NCBI GenBank assembly: GCA_017961175.1
Contig: JAGCXV010000041.1
Location: 1-64,000 of the forward strand
DNA length: 64,000 nt
Direction of reading: 5' to 3'
Source: Bacteroidales bacterium
GTDB taxonomy: Bacteria; Bacteroidota; Bacteroidia; Bacteroidales; UBA932
The notes beneath the pieces were generated by a model, which made no database searches, was not told the origin of the DNA, and worked only from the letters and a program-made list of their open reading frames with translations. The translations under genes were made by a program, and so were the position numbers. Below are positions 51,261 to 61,206 of the stretch, in pieces (within the stretch, counting starts at the first letter, position 1; the number at the start of each line of letters is the position of its first letter).

Positions 51261-51908
51261 CTAGTCTGGATTGTGCATATCAAATTGCCTCGGGAAAGGA
51301 GGAAGTGTTATCCCATAGTCTTCAAATTCCGTTAAGTCATACATTTTAGTAAAAATGACTCCAGTGGGTACTGAAAACGTAAAAAAATCATTTTCTCTGC
51401 CCTCTGGATAGTAAAAAGTGCCATTACCAACTTCCAGAAACCAACTAATTATCTCTTGACCTTCTTGTGAAGATAAAACCTCCAACTTAACATCTCCATT
51501 GCGATGACACTTTAAATAATCGTAAAAAGAACCACTAATACTGCCCCTGTTATCCTCGGTAAAAAACATCGAGTACCATGACTTCAATTTGTTTTGAGAA
51601 AATTTTATGGAATCTATTCTTTTAAAATCTTCAAAAGATGTAAACGCTAAAAAATCTGAAATATCTGTGATGTTTCCACTGATAGTGTCAGAATCTTTAA
51701 AAAGATAGGATCCTATATATACATTCCCGTTTGGGCTGGAGAAATGTTTTATTTTCAATATGAAAACAGTATCGTTGTTGTTGGATGAATATTTCCAGTA
51801 ACCCTCAAAGAAACTGTTTTGTCGCTCTAAGGACAAATCCTCAAATGATTGAGAATATGCTTCGGGGAAACATATAGCCAAAAGCAGAACAATTATTATT
51901 CTTTTCAT
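51261..51908 (-). CDS. Small secreted protein of unknown function, AT-rich
   Basis: 215 residues with a signal peptide (1-19, ending AYS-Q). The mature part is beta-rich, with YWKYSSNNNDTVFILKIKHF and YIGSYLFKDSDTISGNITDIS stretches reminiscent of the DUF6705-like secreted proteins of Bacteroidota, but I am not certain. Base composition is visibly more AT-rich than its neighbours, which suggests recent acquisition. No partner genes are apparent: dnaE follows 41 bp later and gpmI lies 140 bp upstream. Confidence 0.7.
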   Translation of the reverse strand: MKRIIIVLLLAICFPEAYSQSFEDLSLERQNSFFEGYWKYSSNNNDTVFILKIKHFSSPNGNVYIGSYLFKDSDTISGNITDISDFLAFTSFEDFKRIDSIKFSQNKLKSWYSMFFTEDNRGSISGSFYDYLKCHRNGDVKLEVLSSQEGQEIISWFLEVGNGTFYYPEGRENDFFTFSVPTGVIFTKMYDLTEFEDYGITLPPFPRQFDMHNPD

Positions 51909-52048
51909 TCCTCTTAAAAAAGTTAATTACTGAAGCATCCTAATGGTATCGGAGTTACATCTAGAAAATCCGTATTATTCCATTGATGTTAATAATTCTT
52001 TAACAACACAAATAATCTCATATTGTTGAGAGCTGGTTTTGTCCTCTT

Positions 52049-53563
52049 TCAGCCGATTAGCGCTTTACCGGTCATTTCCTCAGGCTGAGGAATATCCATC
52101 AGGCGGAGAATGGTCGGGGCGATGTCACAGAGCCTTCCGTTTTCAACGGTCTTGACGTCATCATCCACAACTACGAACTGAACCGGATTAAGAGAATGTT
52201 GGGTGTTCGGAGTTCCGTCTTCGTTTACCGCATAATCGGCATTGCCGTGGTCTGCTGTAATGAGTACAGAATAGCCCATCTTGCGGGCTTCTTTCACAAC
52301 CTTTCCAACCAGTTTGTCTATAGTCTCGACAGCCTTGCAGATTGCAGGATAGACTCCCGTATGCCCCACCATGTCTCCGTTTGCAAAGTTCAGGATAATC
52401 ATATCCTCCTTGCCGGTGCGGATTGCCTCAATGAGTTTCTCTGCAACCTCGGGAGCGCTCATCTCCGGCTGGAGGTCGTATGTTGCAACCTTCGGAGACG
52501 CCACAAGTATCCTGTCCTCGTTCTCGAAAGGCTCTTCCCTTCCGCCGTTGAAGAAGAATGTAACGTGAGCGTATTTTTCTGTCTCGGCGATGCGCAGCTG
52601 CCTCTTCCCGGCCTCGGCGACCACCTCGCCTAAAGTCTTCTGCACGTGCTCTTTTCCAAAGAGGATGTGAAGGCCTGTAAACTCGTCGTCATACGGAGTC
52701 AGGCAGCAGTAATAAAGCGGGATGGTATGCATTCCTTCTTCCGGCATGTCTTTCTGAGTAAGGACTGATGTCATTTCACGAGCCCTGTCGTTGCGGAAGT
52801 TGAAGAAGATGACAGCGTCATTTTCCTTGATGGTGGCAATAGGCTTGCCGTTTTCCACAATGCATATCGGCTTTATGAACTCGTCTGTAACTTCCTGGTC
52901 ATAAGATGCCTGGATACCCTCTTGGGCTGAAGTGAAGGCCGCTCCCTTGCCTTCGGTCAGAAGGTCATAGGCTTCCTTAATCCTGTTCCATCTCTTGTCG
53001 CGGTCCATCGCATAGAATCTTCCGCACACGGAAGCCACCTTGCCGCAGCTTTCCTTCATGTGCTCTTCCAGCTCGGCGACAAAACCTTTTCCGCTACGAG
53101 GGTCGGTGTCTCTTCCGTCCATGAAGCAGTGGACATAAACCTTCTCCAGGCCGCACTCCTTTGCTGTATCCAGAAAGCCGAAAAGATGCTCCAGCGAACT
53201 GTGGACTCCGCCTCTTGAAACCAGACCCAGGAAATGCAGGGCGTGGCCTTCTTTGGCATATTCCATCACAGCTTTGATCTCCTTGTTTTCCAGCATCTTG
53301 TGCTCACGGCAAACTTTATTGATCTTCACCAGGTCCTGATATACAACCCTTCCTGCGCCGATATTCAGGTGCCCTACTTCGGAGTTTCCCATCTGGCCGT
53401 CCGGAAGGCCCACATCCTCTCCGCAGGCCATCAGCTGCGAGTGTGGATATTTTTCCCTCAAGGCGTCAATATTCGGCTGTCCCTGGGTATATATAGCGTT
53501 AGACTTGTCACATCTTCCCAATCCCCATCCGTCGAGGATCATCAGCAATACTTTCTTTCCCAT
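52049..53563 (-). CDS. gpmI: 2,3-bisphosphoglycerate-independent phosphoglycerate mutase
   Basis: 504 residues, a manganese-dependent glycolytic mutase. [10 protein letters not shown] (metal-binding Asp), [20 protein letters not shown] with the phosphoserine (near 61), [23 protein letters not shown] and TADHGNADY are all intact. It is encoded 3 bp after rnr and probably co-transcribed. Confidence 0.97.
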   Translation of the reverse strand: MGKKVLLMILDGWGLGRCDKSNAIYTQGQPNIDALREKYPHSQLMACGEDVGLPDGQMGNSEVGHLNIGAGRVVYQDLVKINKVCREHKMLENKEIKAVMEYAKEGHALHFLGLVSRGGVHSSLEHLFGFLDTAKECGLEKVYVHCFMDGRDTDPRSGKGFVAELEEHMKESCGKVASVCGRFYAMDRDKRWNRIKEAYDLLTEGKGAAFTSAQEGIQASYDQEVTDEFIKPICIVENGKPIATIKENDAVIFFNFRNDRAREMTSVLTQKDMPEEGMHTIPLYYCCLTPYDDEFTGLHILFGKEHVQKTLGEVVAEAGKRQLRIAETEKYAHVTFFFNGGREEPFENEDRILVASPKVATYDLQPEMSAPEVAEKLIEAIRTGKEDMIILNFANGDMVGHTGVYPAICKAVETIDKLVGKVVKEARKMGYSVLITADHGNADYAVNEDGTPNTQHSLNPVQFVVVDDDVKTVENGRLCDIAPTILRLMDIPQPEEMTGKALIG

Positions 53564-53566
53564 TTT

Positions 53567-55780
53567 CTATTTCCTTTTCTTCTTTGATTTCTTTTTAGCC
53601 GGAATTTCCTCGGAGAACACTCCGTAATCTTCCATCTTTTCTCCCTCCGGAATAACCAGGGAGAAATCTATGTTCTTCTGTTCCAGGGAAGCGCGCTCAA
53701 CCCTGACTTTTACCTTGTCGCCGAGCATAAACTTTCTTCCCGAAGACTTTCCGTAAACGCAGAAATTCTTCTCGTCAAACTGGTAGTAGTCATCCGTAAG
53801 TTCCCTGAGGGCAACCATTCCCTCGATGTGCGTAGGTTCTACCTGCACATAGATACCCCATTCGGTAACGCCGCTAACGGTTCCTTCATACTCCTGCCCA
53901 ACGCGCTCCTTCATATACTCGGCCATCTTGTACTTGACGCTGGACCTTTCCGCCTCGGTTGCTATCTGCTCCCTCTGCGACGAGTGCTGGCAATATTCCT
54001 CGAAGGCCTGCTTGTCCGCGCTCTTTTCTCCCGCCAGATATCTTGAAAGAAGGCGGTGAACCATCATGTCCGGATATCTTCTGATCGGAGAGGTAAAGTG
54101 GGTATAGTACCTGAAGCCCAGGCCGTAGTGGCCGATATTTTCCGTTGAGTACTGGGCTCGGGCCATGCACCTCAGCGCAAGGAGTTCAATGGAATCGCAC
54201 TCAGGTTTTCCGTGAACCTGCTCAACGAGTTTGTTCAGGCTCTTTGCCAGCTGGCCGGGAGTATCGGCCTCCAGTTTGTAGCCGAAGTACTTGACAAAGG
54301 TCTTGAGCTCGGCCACCTTTTCCATGTTAGGCTCGTCGTGGATACGGTAGACAAATGTTGGAGCCTGCTTCCTTATCGCAGTGGCTACGTATGTGGCGAC
54401 CGCCTTGTTGGCCAGAAGCATATATTCCTCGATCAGCCAGTTAGCAGACTTGGTAATCTTCTGTACAACGTCTATAGGCTTTCCCGTCTCGTCCACAAGG
54501 ACCTTCATTTCCGGCCTCTCAAAGCTGATGGAACCTTCCTGGAATCTCTTTTTCCTGAGTACGGAAGCCAGCTTGTGGAGTTCCAGAACGGCTGTTATAA
54601 CTTCCTGTGACGGAATCTTTCCCTCTGGCATAACCGGAGTGTATGAGCTCATGTCTCCGTTGTTGTCTATAATCTGCTGAGCCTCCTCGTAAGCAAAGCG
54701 GAAAGCAGAGCATATCACGCTTCTTCCAAACCACTGGCCGTAGACTTTGCCCGCAGCGTCCATTTCAAAAATCGCTGAGAAGCAAAGCTTGTCTTCATCT
54801 GGCCTGAGCGAACATAGGTTGTTCGACAGAGCTTCCGGAAGCATCGGGATGGTCCTGTCCACAAGATAGACGGAAGTTGCCCTGGCATAAGCCTCCTTGT
54901 CCAGTATGGACTGCGGTTTTACGTAATATGAAACATCGGCGATGTGGATTCCTATTTCCAGATGGCCGTTAGGCAGGACCTTGTAGGAAACGGCATCGTC
55001 AAAGTCCTTGGCATCCGCAGGGTCGATGGTGAATATGCACTCCTTGCGGAGGTCTTTCCTTCCCTCCAGATCCTTTGCGGTGATCTTCTTCGGTATCTTC
55101 TCGGCTTCAGCCTCGACATTTGCCGGGAACTTGTAAGGAAGACCGTATTCGGAAAGGATGGCGTGCATTTCCGTATCGTTGTCGCCCGGCTTTCCGAGTA
55201 CATCCACAACTTCGCCGACCGGAGTCTGGAACCCTCTAGGGAACTCCTTCACCAGAACGGCAACCTTCATCCCCTGCCATTCCTTCTGTACGGAATCGTA
55301 TGGAACTTCCACGTCGTAAGGCATGCTCTTGTTCTCGATAATCACCCAGGCGTGCTTTCCGGTTATCTGCATAAGCCCTACCCACGGACGGGTGGAGCGT
55401 TCTACCACGCAAATCACTTCTCCCTCGTTGCCTTTTTCCTCGTTTTTCTTGATTATGGCAACCCTGACCTTATCGTTATTGAGGGCGCCCCTCAGCTTTC
55501 CTATAGGGATGAAAACATCCTCTCTCTGGTCGCGCTTTGCTCCGGGACGCTCGTCCTCCTTCGGAGCCCTTCTTACAAAACCGTATCCTCCGGACGCTAT
55601 TTCAAGAATTCCCTCGATTTCCTCTATCGCCCGCTTTCCGTGCGGATGAAGGCCGGCGGCCCTCCTCTCGGCGTCCCTTCCCATCGTCATTCCCGAGCGG
55701 CGGCGGGATTTCTTCATCCCGCAAACAGCTGATTTCTTTCTCGAAGTAGCAGCACCGCCCCTTCTGTTTCTTTTCGTCAT
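53567..55780 (-). CDS. rnr: Ribonuclease R
   Basis: 737 residues, a 3'-5' hydrolytic exoribonuclease that unwinds structured RNA. A highly basic N-terminal tail (first 35 residues, rich in Arg and Lys) is followed by cold-shock domains, the RNB domain with catalytic DPADAKDFDDAVS (about 257-269), HFTSPIRRYPDMMVHRLL, and a C-terminal S1 domain (YEGTVSGVTEWGIYVQVEPTHIEGMV). A basic KKKSKKKRK tail closes the protein. A TAAATTTG element lies 30 nt upstream. Confidence 0.95.
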   Translation of the reverse strand: MTKRNRRGGAATSRKKSAVCGMKKSRRRSGMTMGRDAERRAAGLHPHGKRAIEEIEGILEIASGGYGFVRRAPKEDERPGAKRDQREDVFIPIGKLRGALNNDKVRVAIIKKNEEKGNEGEVICVVERSTRPWVGLMQITGKHAWVIIENKSMPYDVEVPYDSVQKEWQGMKVAVLVKEFPRGFQTPVGEVVDVLGKPGDNDTEMHAILSEYGLPYKFPANVEAEAEKIPKKITAKDLEGRKDLRKECIFTIDPADAKDFDDAVSYKVLPNGHLEIGIHIADVSYYVKPQSILDKEAYARATSVYLVDRTIPMLPEALSNNLCSLRPDEDKLCFSAIFEMDAAGKVYGQWFGRSVICSAFRFAYEEAQQIIDNNGDMSSYTPVMPEGKIPSQEVITAVLELHKLASVLRKKRFQEGSISFERPEMKVLVDETGKPIDVVQKITKSANWLIEEYMLLANKAVATYVATAIRKQAPTFVYRIHDEPNMEKVAELKTFVKYFGYKLEADTPGQLAKSLNKLVEQVHGKPECDSIELLALRCMARAQYSTENIGHYGLGFRYYTHFTSPIRRYPDMMVHRLLSRYLAGEKSADKQAFEEYCQHSSQREQIATEAERSSVKYKMAEYMKERVGQEYEGTVSGVTEWGIYVQVEPTHIEGMVALRELTDDYYQFDEKNFCVYGKSSGRKFMLGDKVKVRVERASLEQKNIDFSLVIPEGEKMEDYGVFSEEIPAKKKSKKKRK

Positions 55781-55810
55781 TTCTTATGTTGGTTTTTATA
55801 TGTGCAACCA

Positions 55811-55818
55811 CAAATTTA
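55811..55818 (-). promoter_or_regulatory. -7 element TAAATTTG for rnr-gpmI
   Basis: A perfect TAnnTTTG element on the minus strand, 30 nt before the rnr ATG and just beyond the secDF terminator. No -33 TTTG is evident. Confidence 0.5.
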
Positions 55819-55830
55819 AGAATTAAAAAA

Positions 55831-55859
55831 AGAAAAGGGGAAGAATCTTCCCCTTTTCT
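55831..55859 (-). terminator. Terminator of secDF
   Basis: A near-perfect hairpin (arms 55831-55843 and 55846-55859) 26 bp after the secDF stop; on the minus strand it is followed by a T-rich tract. Confidence 0.8.
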
Positions 55860-55885
55860 AAAAATAATTCTCAACTCGTTGATTC

Positions 55886-58800
55886 TTACTTCTTTGCAAT
55901 CTTAGCCTGTTTCTTGGCGTTAAGGTCGTACATAACAGGAGTTGCAATGAATACGGATGAGAATGTACCCACGATAACACCGATTGCAAGAGCTACTGCA
56001 AATCCGCGGATTGTGTCTCCGCCGAAGATTGCGATTGCCAGCAATACAACCAGGGTTGTACCTGAGGTGTTGAACGTTCTTGCGAGTGTGCTGTTTACCG
56101 CACCGTTGACATTGTCCTTGAGAGTTCTCTTAGGATAAATCTTCTTGTACTCACGGATACGGTCGAAGATAACCACGGTATCGTTGATAGAGTAACCGAT
56201 GATTGTCAGCACGGCCGCAATAAATGTCTGGTCAACGTCCAGGGTGAACGGCAGGATTCCTGTAAAGATGGAATAGAAGCCGATCACGATGATTGAGTCG
56301 TGGGCAAGGGCGGCAACACCGCCGGCTCCCCAGGACCAGTTGGAGAATCTTGCGGCAATGTAGAGGAAGATAGCAACCAGCGCGATGATAACGGCATAAG
56401 TTCCCTTACGCTTCATATCGTTTGCGATGGTAGGACCAACCTTGTCGGAACTTACGATTCCGTTAGGATTGTCCACCGTTGTGGTGAACTGCTCCTGGCT
56501 GAGGTGCTTCTCAAAGAACTCGCTTCCGCTGAGGGCGTTGTAGATCTTTGATTCAACCTCCTGGTCAACTTCCTGTGAATTGTCGTTGATCTTGTACTTG
56601 GTGGTAACCTTCATCTGGCTTCCTGCACCAAACTGCTTAACCTCAACGCTCTCTCCGAATTCGGCCTCAACGGCTTTTCTAACCTGCTCGGCAGAAACCA
56701 TCTTGTCGAATCTCAGAACGTAGGTGCGGCCTCCTGTAAAGTCAACTCCGTAGGAGAATCCCTTTCCGAAGATGAAGAACAGGCAGATTGCAATCACAAC
56801 GGCTGCAAGCACATAGGTGAACTTTCTCATTCCGATGAAATCGAAATGGGTGTTGGTAAGGAAATTACGGGTAAGCTTGCCTTCGAAGGAGATCTTCTTG
56901 TTCTTTGCAAGACGGCTCTCGAAGTACAGTCTCGTAATGAAGATGGAGGTTATCAGGGAGGTAATGATACCTATGATCAGGGTTGTAGCAAATCCCTGGA
57001 TAGGACCTGTTCCGAATACAGCCAGAACGATACCTACGATGATGGTCGTGATATTACCGTCGAGGATTGCAGAGTAAGCGTTGCTGTAACCGTCCTTGAT
57101 AGCAAGGCGGAGCTGCTTTCCGCTGCGGAGTTCCTCCTTGATTCTCTCGTAGATGATGACGTTGGAGTCCACCGCCATACCCAAGGTCAGAATCAAACCG
57201 GCGATACCAGGCAATGTCAGAACCGCTCCGATGGAGATAAGGGCTCCGATAAGGAATATCACGTTGCAGATCAGTGCGATGCAGGCTGCAACACCGGCTC
57301 CTCTATAGAAGAACAGCATGTACAGCAGCACCAGGATGAATGCAATCAGGAATGAGAACATTCCCGCGTTGATGGACTCCTTACCGAGGGAAGGTCCTAC
57401 AACCTGCTCCTGAAGAATAGTTGCAGGTGCAGGAAGCTTACCGGACTTGAGCACGTTTGCAAGGTCAGTTGCCTCCTCAAACGAGAACTTTCCGGAGATT
57501 TCACTTCTACCGCCTTCGATAGGCTCGTTGACGTTAGGATAGGAATAAACCATTCCGTCCAGTACAACGGCTACGCTTCTGCCTACGTTGTCTGCGGTGA
57601 TTCTTGCCCAGGTTCTTGCTCCATCAGGGTTCATAGCCATGCTTACGCAAGGATAACCGCCCTGCTCCCTGTAGGAAATGCTTGCATCGGTGATGCAGCT
57701 TCCGTCCAGAGGAGCCTTGCCGTCTCTCTGCGAATTCTTGATGGCAACCAGCTCAAAGTAAGTCTCTGCGTTGTCTGTCGGCTTTACGCCCCACATAGGA
57801 ACCAGGTCAGCAGGAAGAACAGCCTTAACCTGAGGCATGTTCAGATACTTGTTAACCATTGCGGTATCCTTGTAGTGGGCAACACCCATACAAGCGCCTC
57901 TCTGATAAGGGCTCGGACGGAGGAGGGCAAGAAGCGGATGGCTCTTTGCCAGAGCAGCCTCGCTTGCAAGGGAATCGGTCACGCCGATTTCCTTCTTGAC
58001 TGCCTCTGCGAGTCCACCCTCTGCCTTTTCTGCTGTAGTGTCAGCAACCTCGTTCTGAGTCTCCTCTGCGAGAAGATCGCGGAGAATAGCATCTGCCTGG
58101 TTAAGGGAGCTGCTGATCTCGGAAATCTCGTAGGTTGGCCAGAATTCCAGAGATGCGGTTCCCTGGAGAAGCTTTCTTACACGCTCCGGCTCCTTAACGC
58201 CAGGAAGCTCAACCAGAATTCTTCCGGAACTTCCCAGTCTCTGGATGTTTGGAGCGGTAACTCCGAAGCGGTCGATACGGCTGCGGAGAACCTGGAAGGA
58301 GTTGGAGATTGCACTCTCAGCCTCCTGACGGATAACGTCTATAACCTGGTCGTCGGTGCTTTCTGTCTTGATCTTGTCCCTCATCTCGTAAGTGGAGAAG
58401 ATGGATGACAGTTTCTTTCCGCCGCCAAGCTCTTTCCAAGCCTGTGCAAACAGGGTTATGAAATCCTGGCGCTTCTCAACCTCGTCCTTGGTGGCTTTCT
58501 CCAAAGCCTTTACAAATTCCTCAGACTGGTTGTTATTGCTCAGAGCCTTTACCAGATCCTTCAACTGAACCTGCATCATGACGTTCATACCGCCCTTCAG
58601 GTCAAGTCCCAGCTTAATCTCCTTCTCCTTGACCTCCTTGTAGGTGTTGTTCAAGAATACTTTCTGGTCTGCTATGGAATCCAGGTAATATCTGTTCTTT
58701 ACTTTATTTACAGAGTCCAAGTAGTATGCCTGGTCATCTTCTGAGACCATTGCGAATTCCGGCTTGGCTTTCTCTGTCTCAATAGCTTTGGCAGCGTATG

Positions 58801-58909
58801 CTTCCGCTTTCTTCTCCTGATGCCTTGTTGCCCATGTGAAAGACAGCTGGTACAGACATGCCAACAAAATCAGGATTGCCAATGCTTTAAAAAGCCCTTT
58901 GTTCTGCAT
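55886..58909 (-). CDS. secDF: Protein translocase subunit SecDF (fused)
   Basis: 1007 residues combining SecD and SecF, which use the proton gradient to help pull preproteins through SecYEG. The SecD half has LGLDLKGGMNVMMQVQL (about 98-114), VRKLLQGTASLEFWPTYE and six transmembrane helices beginning FSFLIAFILVLLYMLFFY; the SecF half has YGVDFTGGRTYVLRF and GYSINDTVVIFDRIREYKK. Fused SecDF is normal in Bacteroidota. A TACATTTG element lies 30 nt upstream. Confidence 0.96.
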   Translation of the reverse strand: MQNKGLFKALAILILLACLYQLSFTWATRHQEKKAEAYAAKAIETEKAKPEFAMVSEDDQAYYLDSVNKVKNRYYLDSIADQKVFLNNTYKEVKEKEIKLGLDLKGGMNVMMQVQLKDLVKALSNNNQSEEFVKALEKATKDEVEKRQDFITLFAQAWKELGGGKKLSSIFSTYEMRDKIKTESTDDQVIDVIRQEAESAISNSFQVLRSRIDRFGVTAPNIQRLGSSGRILVELPGVKEPERVRKLLQGTASLEFWPTYEISEISSSLNQADAILRDLLAEETQNEVADTTAEKAEGGLAEAVKKEIGVTDSLASEAALAKSHPLLALLRPSPYQRGACMGVAHYKDTAMVNKYLNMPQVKAVLPADLVPMWGVKPTDNAETYFELVAIKNSQRDGKAPLDGSCITDASISYREQGGYPCVSMAMNPDGARTWARITADNVGRSVAVVLDGMVYSYPNVNEPIEGGRSEISGKFSFEEATDLANVLKSGKLPAPATILQEQVVGPSLGKESINAGMFSFLIAFILVLLYMLFFYRGAGVAACIALICNVIFLIGALISIGAVLTLPGIAGLILTLGMAVDSNVIIYERIKEELRSGKQLRLAIKDGYSNAYSAILDGNITTIIVGIVLAVFGTGPIQGFATTLIIGIITSLITSIFITRLYFESRLAKNKKISFEGKLTRNFLTNTHFDFIGMRKFTYVLAAVVIAICLFFIFGKGFSYGVDFTGGRTYVLRFDKMVSAEQVRKAVEAEFGESVEVKQFGAGSQMKVTTKYKINDNSQEVDQEVESKIYNALSGSEFFEKHLSQEQFTTTVDNPNGIVSSDKVGPTIANDMKRKGTYAVIIALVAIFLYIAARFSNWSWGAGGVAALAHDSIIVIGFYSIFTGILPFTLDVDQTFIAAVLTIIGYSINDTVVIFDRIREYKKIYPKRTLKDNVNGAVNSTLARTFNTSGTTLVVLLAIAIFGGDTIRGFAVALAIGVIVGTFSSVFIATPVMYDLNAKKQAKIAKK

Positions 58910-58939
58910 TTTTTAAATCACATTTTTGATAATAGGCTG

Positions 58940-58985
58940 CAAATGTACAATTTTTTCGTTAAAAAAAAGTATTTCCGTACCTTTG
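58940..58985. promoter_or_regulatory. Divergent -7 elements for secDF and the PD40/SPOR gene
   Basis: TACATTTG on the minus strand (58940-58947) serves secDF; TACCTTTG on the plus strand (58978-58985) ends only 5 nt before the ATG at 58991. An A-run and a T-run separate them. -33 boxes are weak. Confidence 0.55.
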
Positions 58986-58990
58986 CCAAG

Positions 58991-61009
58991 ATGAAGAAAA
59001 CCATATCTCTGACCATATTGCTGTTGGGTTGCATGTTTCTCTGCGACAAAACTCCCGCCCAGAATTTGAGCGAGGGGGCGCAGAAAAACGAGCGCAGGGC
59101 GGACTCCCTTTACCGTAGATACGAGTTCGCACGTGCGCGTGACATTTACGCCCAGATGGCTCAGACAGCCGAGGGCCAGGACAAGAACCGCCTGGAACTC
59201 AAGTCTATAGCTTGCCAGAATGGACAGGCCATGCTGCAGTATGTCTCGTCTCCGACCATCGTGACACGCAAGGTTCAGGAGAAAATGGACTTCTACCTCT
59301 ACTATCCTAAGATCAGCAGCGTTGGCCATTTCATCCACGCTCCGCAGGGACTTCCTTCCACCAGCGACACCCTTTACCTTCCGGATGGAAAGAATACCCT
59401 TTACTATAGTACGAAGACCAACTCCGGAGACTGGGACATTTTTATTACGCGCAAGATGGAAGACGGAAGCTGGAGCGCGCCTGAGGCTTTGGGGAACACC
59501 GTCAACAGCAAGGGCAACGAGCTCTTCCCGTTTCTTTCCCCGGACGGCAAGCGGCTCTACTTCTCCTCCAACGGACATTACGGGGCCGGCGGATATGACC
59601 TTTATGTAAGCGTATGGGATGAGGCGGGCCAGAAATGGGAGCTTGCCCAGAATATGGGATTCCCTTATTCATCGCCGAGCGACGACCTGTTCTTCTACAT
59701 AACCCCGGACGGCAAATATGCAGCTTTTTCTTCTACCCGCTCACTGGATGATCCGGATTCTAGGCTCTACAGCCCTACAAGGATAATAAGCTATGTGGTG
59801 GACTACGAGGAAGAGCCGGTTAAGCACAGGGCAACTCCAGAGGAAGCCTATGGGCTCTCCCGCCTCAGAAGCGGAACCGTAATGACCCAGCAGCAGAGAG
59901 ATTCCATCAACAACGCGGCTGTCGCCAAGGCTCTGGAAGGAGTTGAGCGCAAGAGCGGGCTTGCCGAGATGGATTCCGTCTCCCGCAAATTAACGGAACG
60001 CTATACCGCGGCAGCGCAGAAGGTCCGCGCCCTGAGGTCCCAGCAGGAAAAGCTTCAGGCCAGCCAGACTAACTACAGGGCACTGTATTCCGGCCTCAGC
60101 GACAGGCTGATGGGAGAACTGGAAGAAGATGAAGCCACCCTCAAGCGGGATTCCCTGGAGGCGATAAAAGACCGCATCTCCCAGTCCGAGACGGCAATGT
60201 ATACCGTAAGCCAGCAAATCATGGAAGTGGAAAAGGAAATCCGTTCCATTGAAGATATGTTCATGTCCACCGGTGTTGTGGTTCCTTCCAGCAAGGCTTT
60301 CAAAAGCTCGGAACAGCTGAAGGCTGAAACCGAAACCGGAGTGGCGCAGGAGGAAGAGGAAAACATTGCAAACCTGCTTTCATCAAAATCCCCGGTCGAG
60401 GAACCGGATGACTTCAAGGTTGAAAGAATCCGCCCTAAGGTTGACCTCAGCTTCAAGATCCAGAAAAAGGGAGTGCTTGTAGACCTCGAGGACTTCCCGG
60501 AAGGCTTGATCTACCAGATCCGCTTCCTTTCTTCCACGAAGAAACTTACAGAAGCTTCCTTCAAGGGATTCTCCCCTGTTTTTGAAAGGACAACCAACGG
60601 AAGATACACATACAGCGCCGGGGCTTTCTCCAATTATTCCGACGCTTACCGCCAGCTCTCCAGGGTAAAGAAAGCCGGATTCGCCTCAGCGACAATCGTG
60701 GCCTTCGAAAACGGAAAAGCCGTCCCTCTGGAGGTGGCAAGGAAGAAAGAGGCCCCTACCCAGAAAACCACCGCCCAGAAGGGCAAGAAGGGTTCTTATA
60801 ACGTAGTGATTTCCAGCAAAGATTCCAGTCTGGAAACCCCTCTTATGAAACTTGTCCAGTCTACCGGAAAAGACATTGCCAAAATCTCTTCCGGAGGAGA
60901 ATACCAGTTTATCTGCGGGCCGTTCTCATCGCAGAAGGAAGCTGAAGACCTGGCCGGCAAGCTCAGGGCCGCTTCCGACAAAAATATCTCCGTTGAAGCG
61001 GTTAAATAA
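58991..61009 (+). CDS. PD40-propeller / coiled-coil / SPOR envelope protein
   Basis: 672 residues. A signal peptide (ending PAQ near residue 26) leads to a TPR-like helical stretch (ADSLYRRYEFARARDIYAQM), then WD40-like PD40 repeats (ELFPFLSPDGKRLYFSSNG and DDLFFYITPDGKYAAFSS, about 180-250), a coiled coil (about 330-430) and two SPOR-like domains (YTYSAGAFSNYSDAYRQLSRVKKAGF and YQFICGPFSSQKEAEDLAGKLR) at the C-terminus. SPOR domains bind denuded peptidoglycan, so a cell-wall or division-linked periplasmic role is likely. The usual OmpA domain of the PD40-OmpA family is absent. The start is fixed by the signal peptide and promoter. Confidence 0.83.
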   Translation: MKKTISLTILLLGCMFLCDKTPAQNLSEGAQKNERRADSLYRRYEFARARDIYAQMAQTAEGQDKNRLELKSIACQNGQAMLQYVSSPTIVTRKVQEKMDFYLYYPKISSVGHFIHAPQGLPSTSDTLYLPDGKNTLYYSTKTNSGDWDIFITRKMEDGSWSAPEALGNTVNSKGNELFPFLSPDGKRLYFSSNGHYGAGGYDLYVSVWDEAGQKWELAQNMGFPYSSPSDDLFFYITPDGKYAAFSSTRSLDDPDSRLYSPTRIISYVVDYEEEPVKHRATPEEAYGLSRLRSGTVMTQQQRDSINNAAVAKALEGVERKSGLAEMDSVSRKLTERYTAAAQKVRALRSQQEKLQASQTNYRALYSGLSDRLMGELEEDEATLKRDSLEAIKDRISQSETAMYTVSQQIMEVEKEIRSIEDMFMSTGVVVPSSKAFKSSEQLKAETETGVAQEEEENIANLLSSKSPVEEPDDFKVERIRPKVDLSFKIQKKGVLVDLEDFPEGLIYQIRFLSSTKKLTEASFKGFSPVFERTTNGRYTYSAGAFSNYSDAYRQLSRVKKAGFASATIVAFENGKAVPLEVARKKEAPTQKTTAQKGKKGSYNVVISSKDSSLETPLMKLVQSTGKDIAKISSGGEYQFICGPFSSQKEAEDLAGKLRAASDKNISVEAVK

Positions 61010-61017
61010 AAAAATGT

Positions 61018-61025
61018 TATATTTG
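61018..61025 (+). promoter_or_regulatory. -7 element TATATTTG for tRNA-Ser
   Basis: A perfect TAnnTTTG element 27 nt before the tRNA 5' end. A GTTG lies 22 nt upstream, slightly farther than ideal. Confidence 0.6.
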
Positions 61026-61052
61026 CAGTCCGTTTGACTCGGCACATACCAC

Positions 61053-61141
61053 GGTGAGGTGGGAGAGTGGCTGAATCCAGCAGTTTGCTAAACTGCCGAA
61101 CCGGTTTAACGGTTCCGCGAGTTCGAATCTCGCCCTCACCG
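61053..61141 (+). tRNA. tRNA-Ser(GCU)
   Basis: Acceptor arms GGTGAGG (61053-61059) and CCTCACC (61134-61140) pair fully. The anticodon arm CAGTT-TGCTAAA-CTG presents anticodon GCU, reading AGC/AGU. A long variable arm (CCGAACCGGTTTAACGGTTC region), as in class II tRNAs, and GTTCGAATC in the T arm are clear. CCA is not encoded. Confidence 0.96.
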
Positions 61142-61145
61142 CATT

Positions 61146-61174
61146 AAGAGGCATCGATGATGCCTCTTTTTTTT
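61146..61174 (+). terminator. Terminator after tRNA-Ser
   Basis: A perfect 10-bp stem (61146-61155 with 61159-61168) with a 3-nt loop and a run of ten T residues directly after it. Confidence 0.9.
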
Positions 61175-61206
61175 GTATCTTCGTGCCAAACAAACTCTTT
61201 AATACT

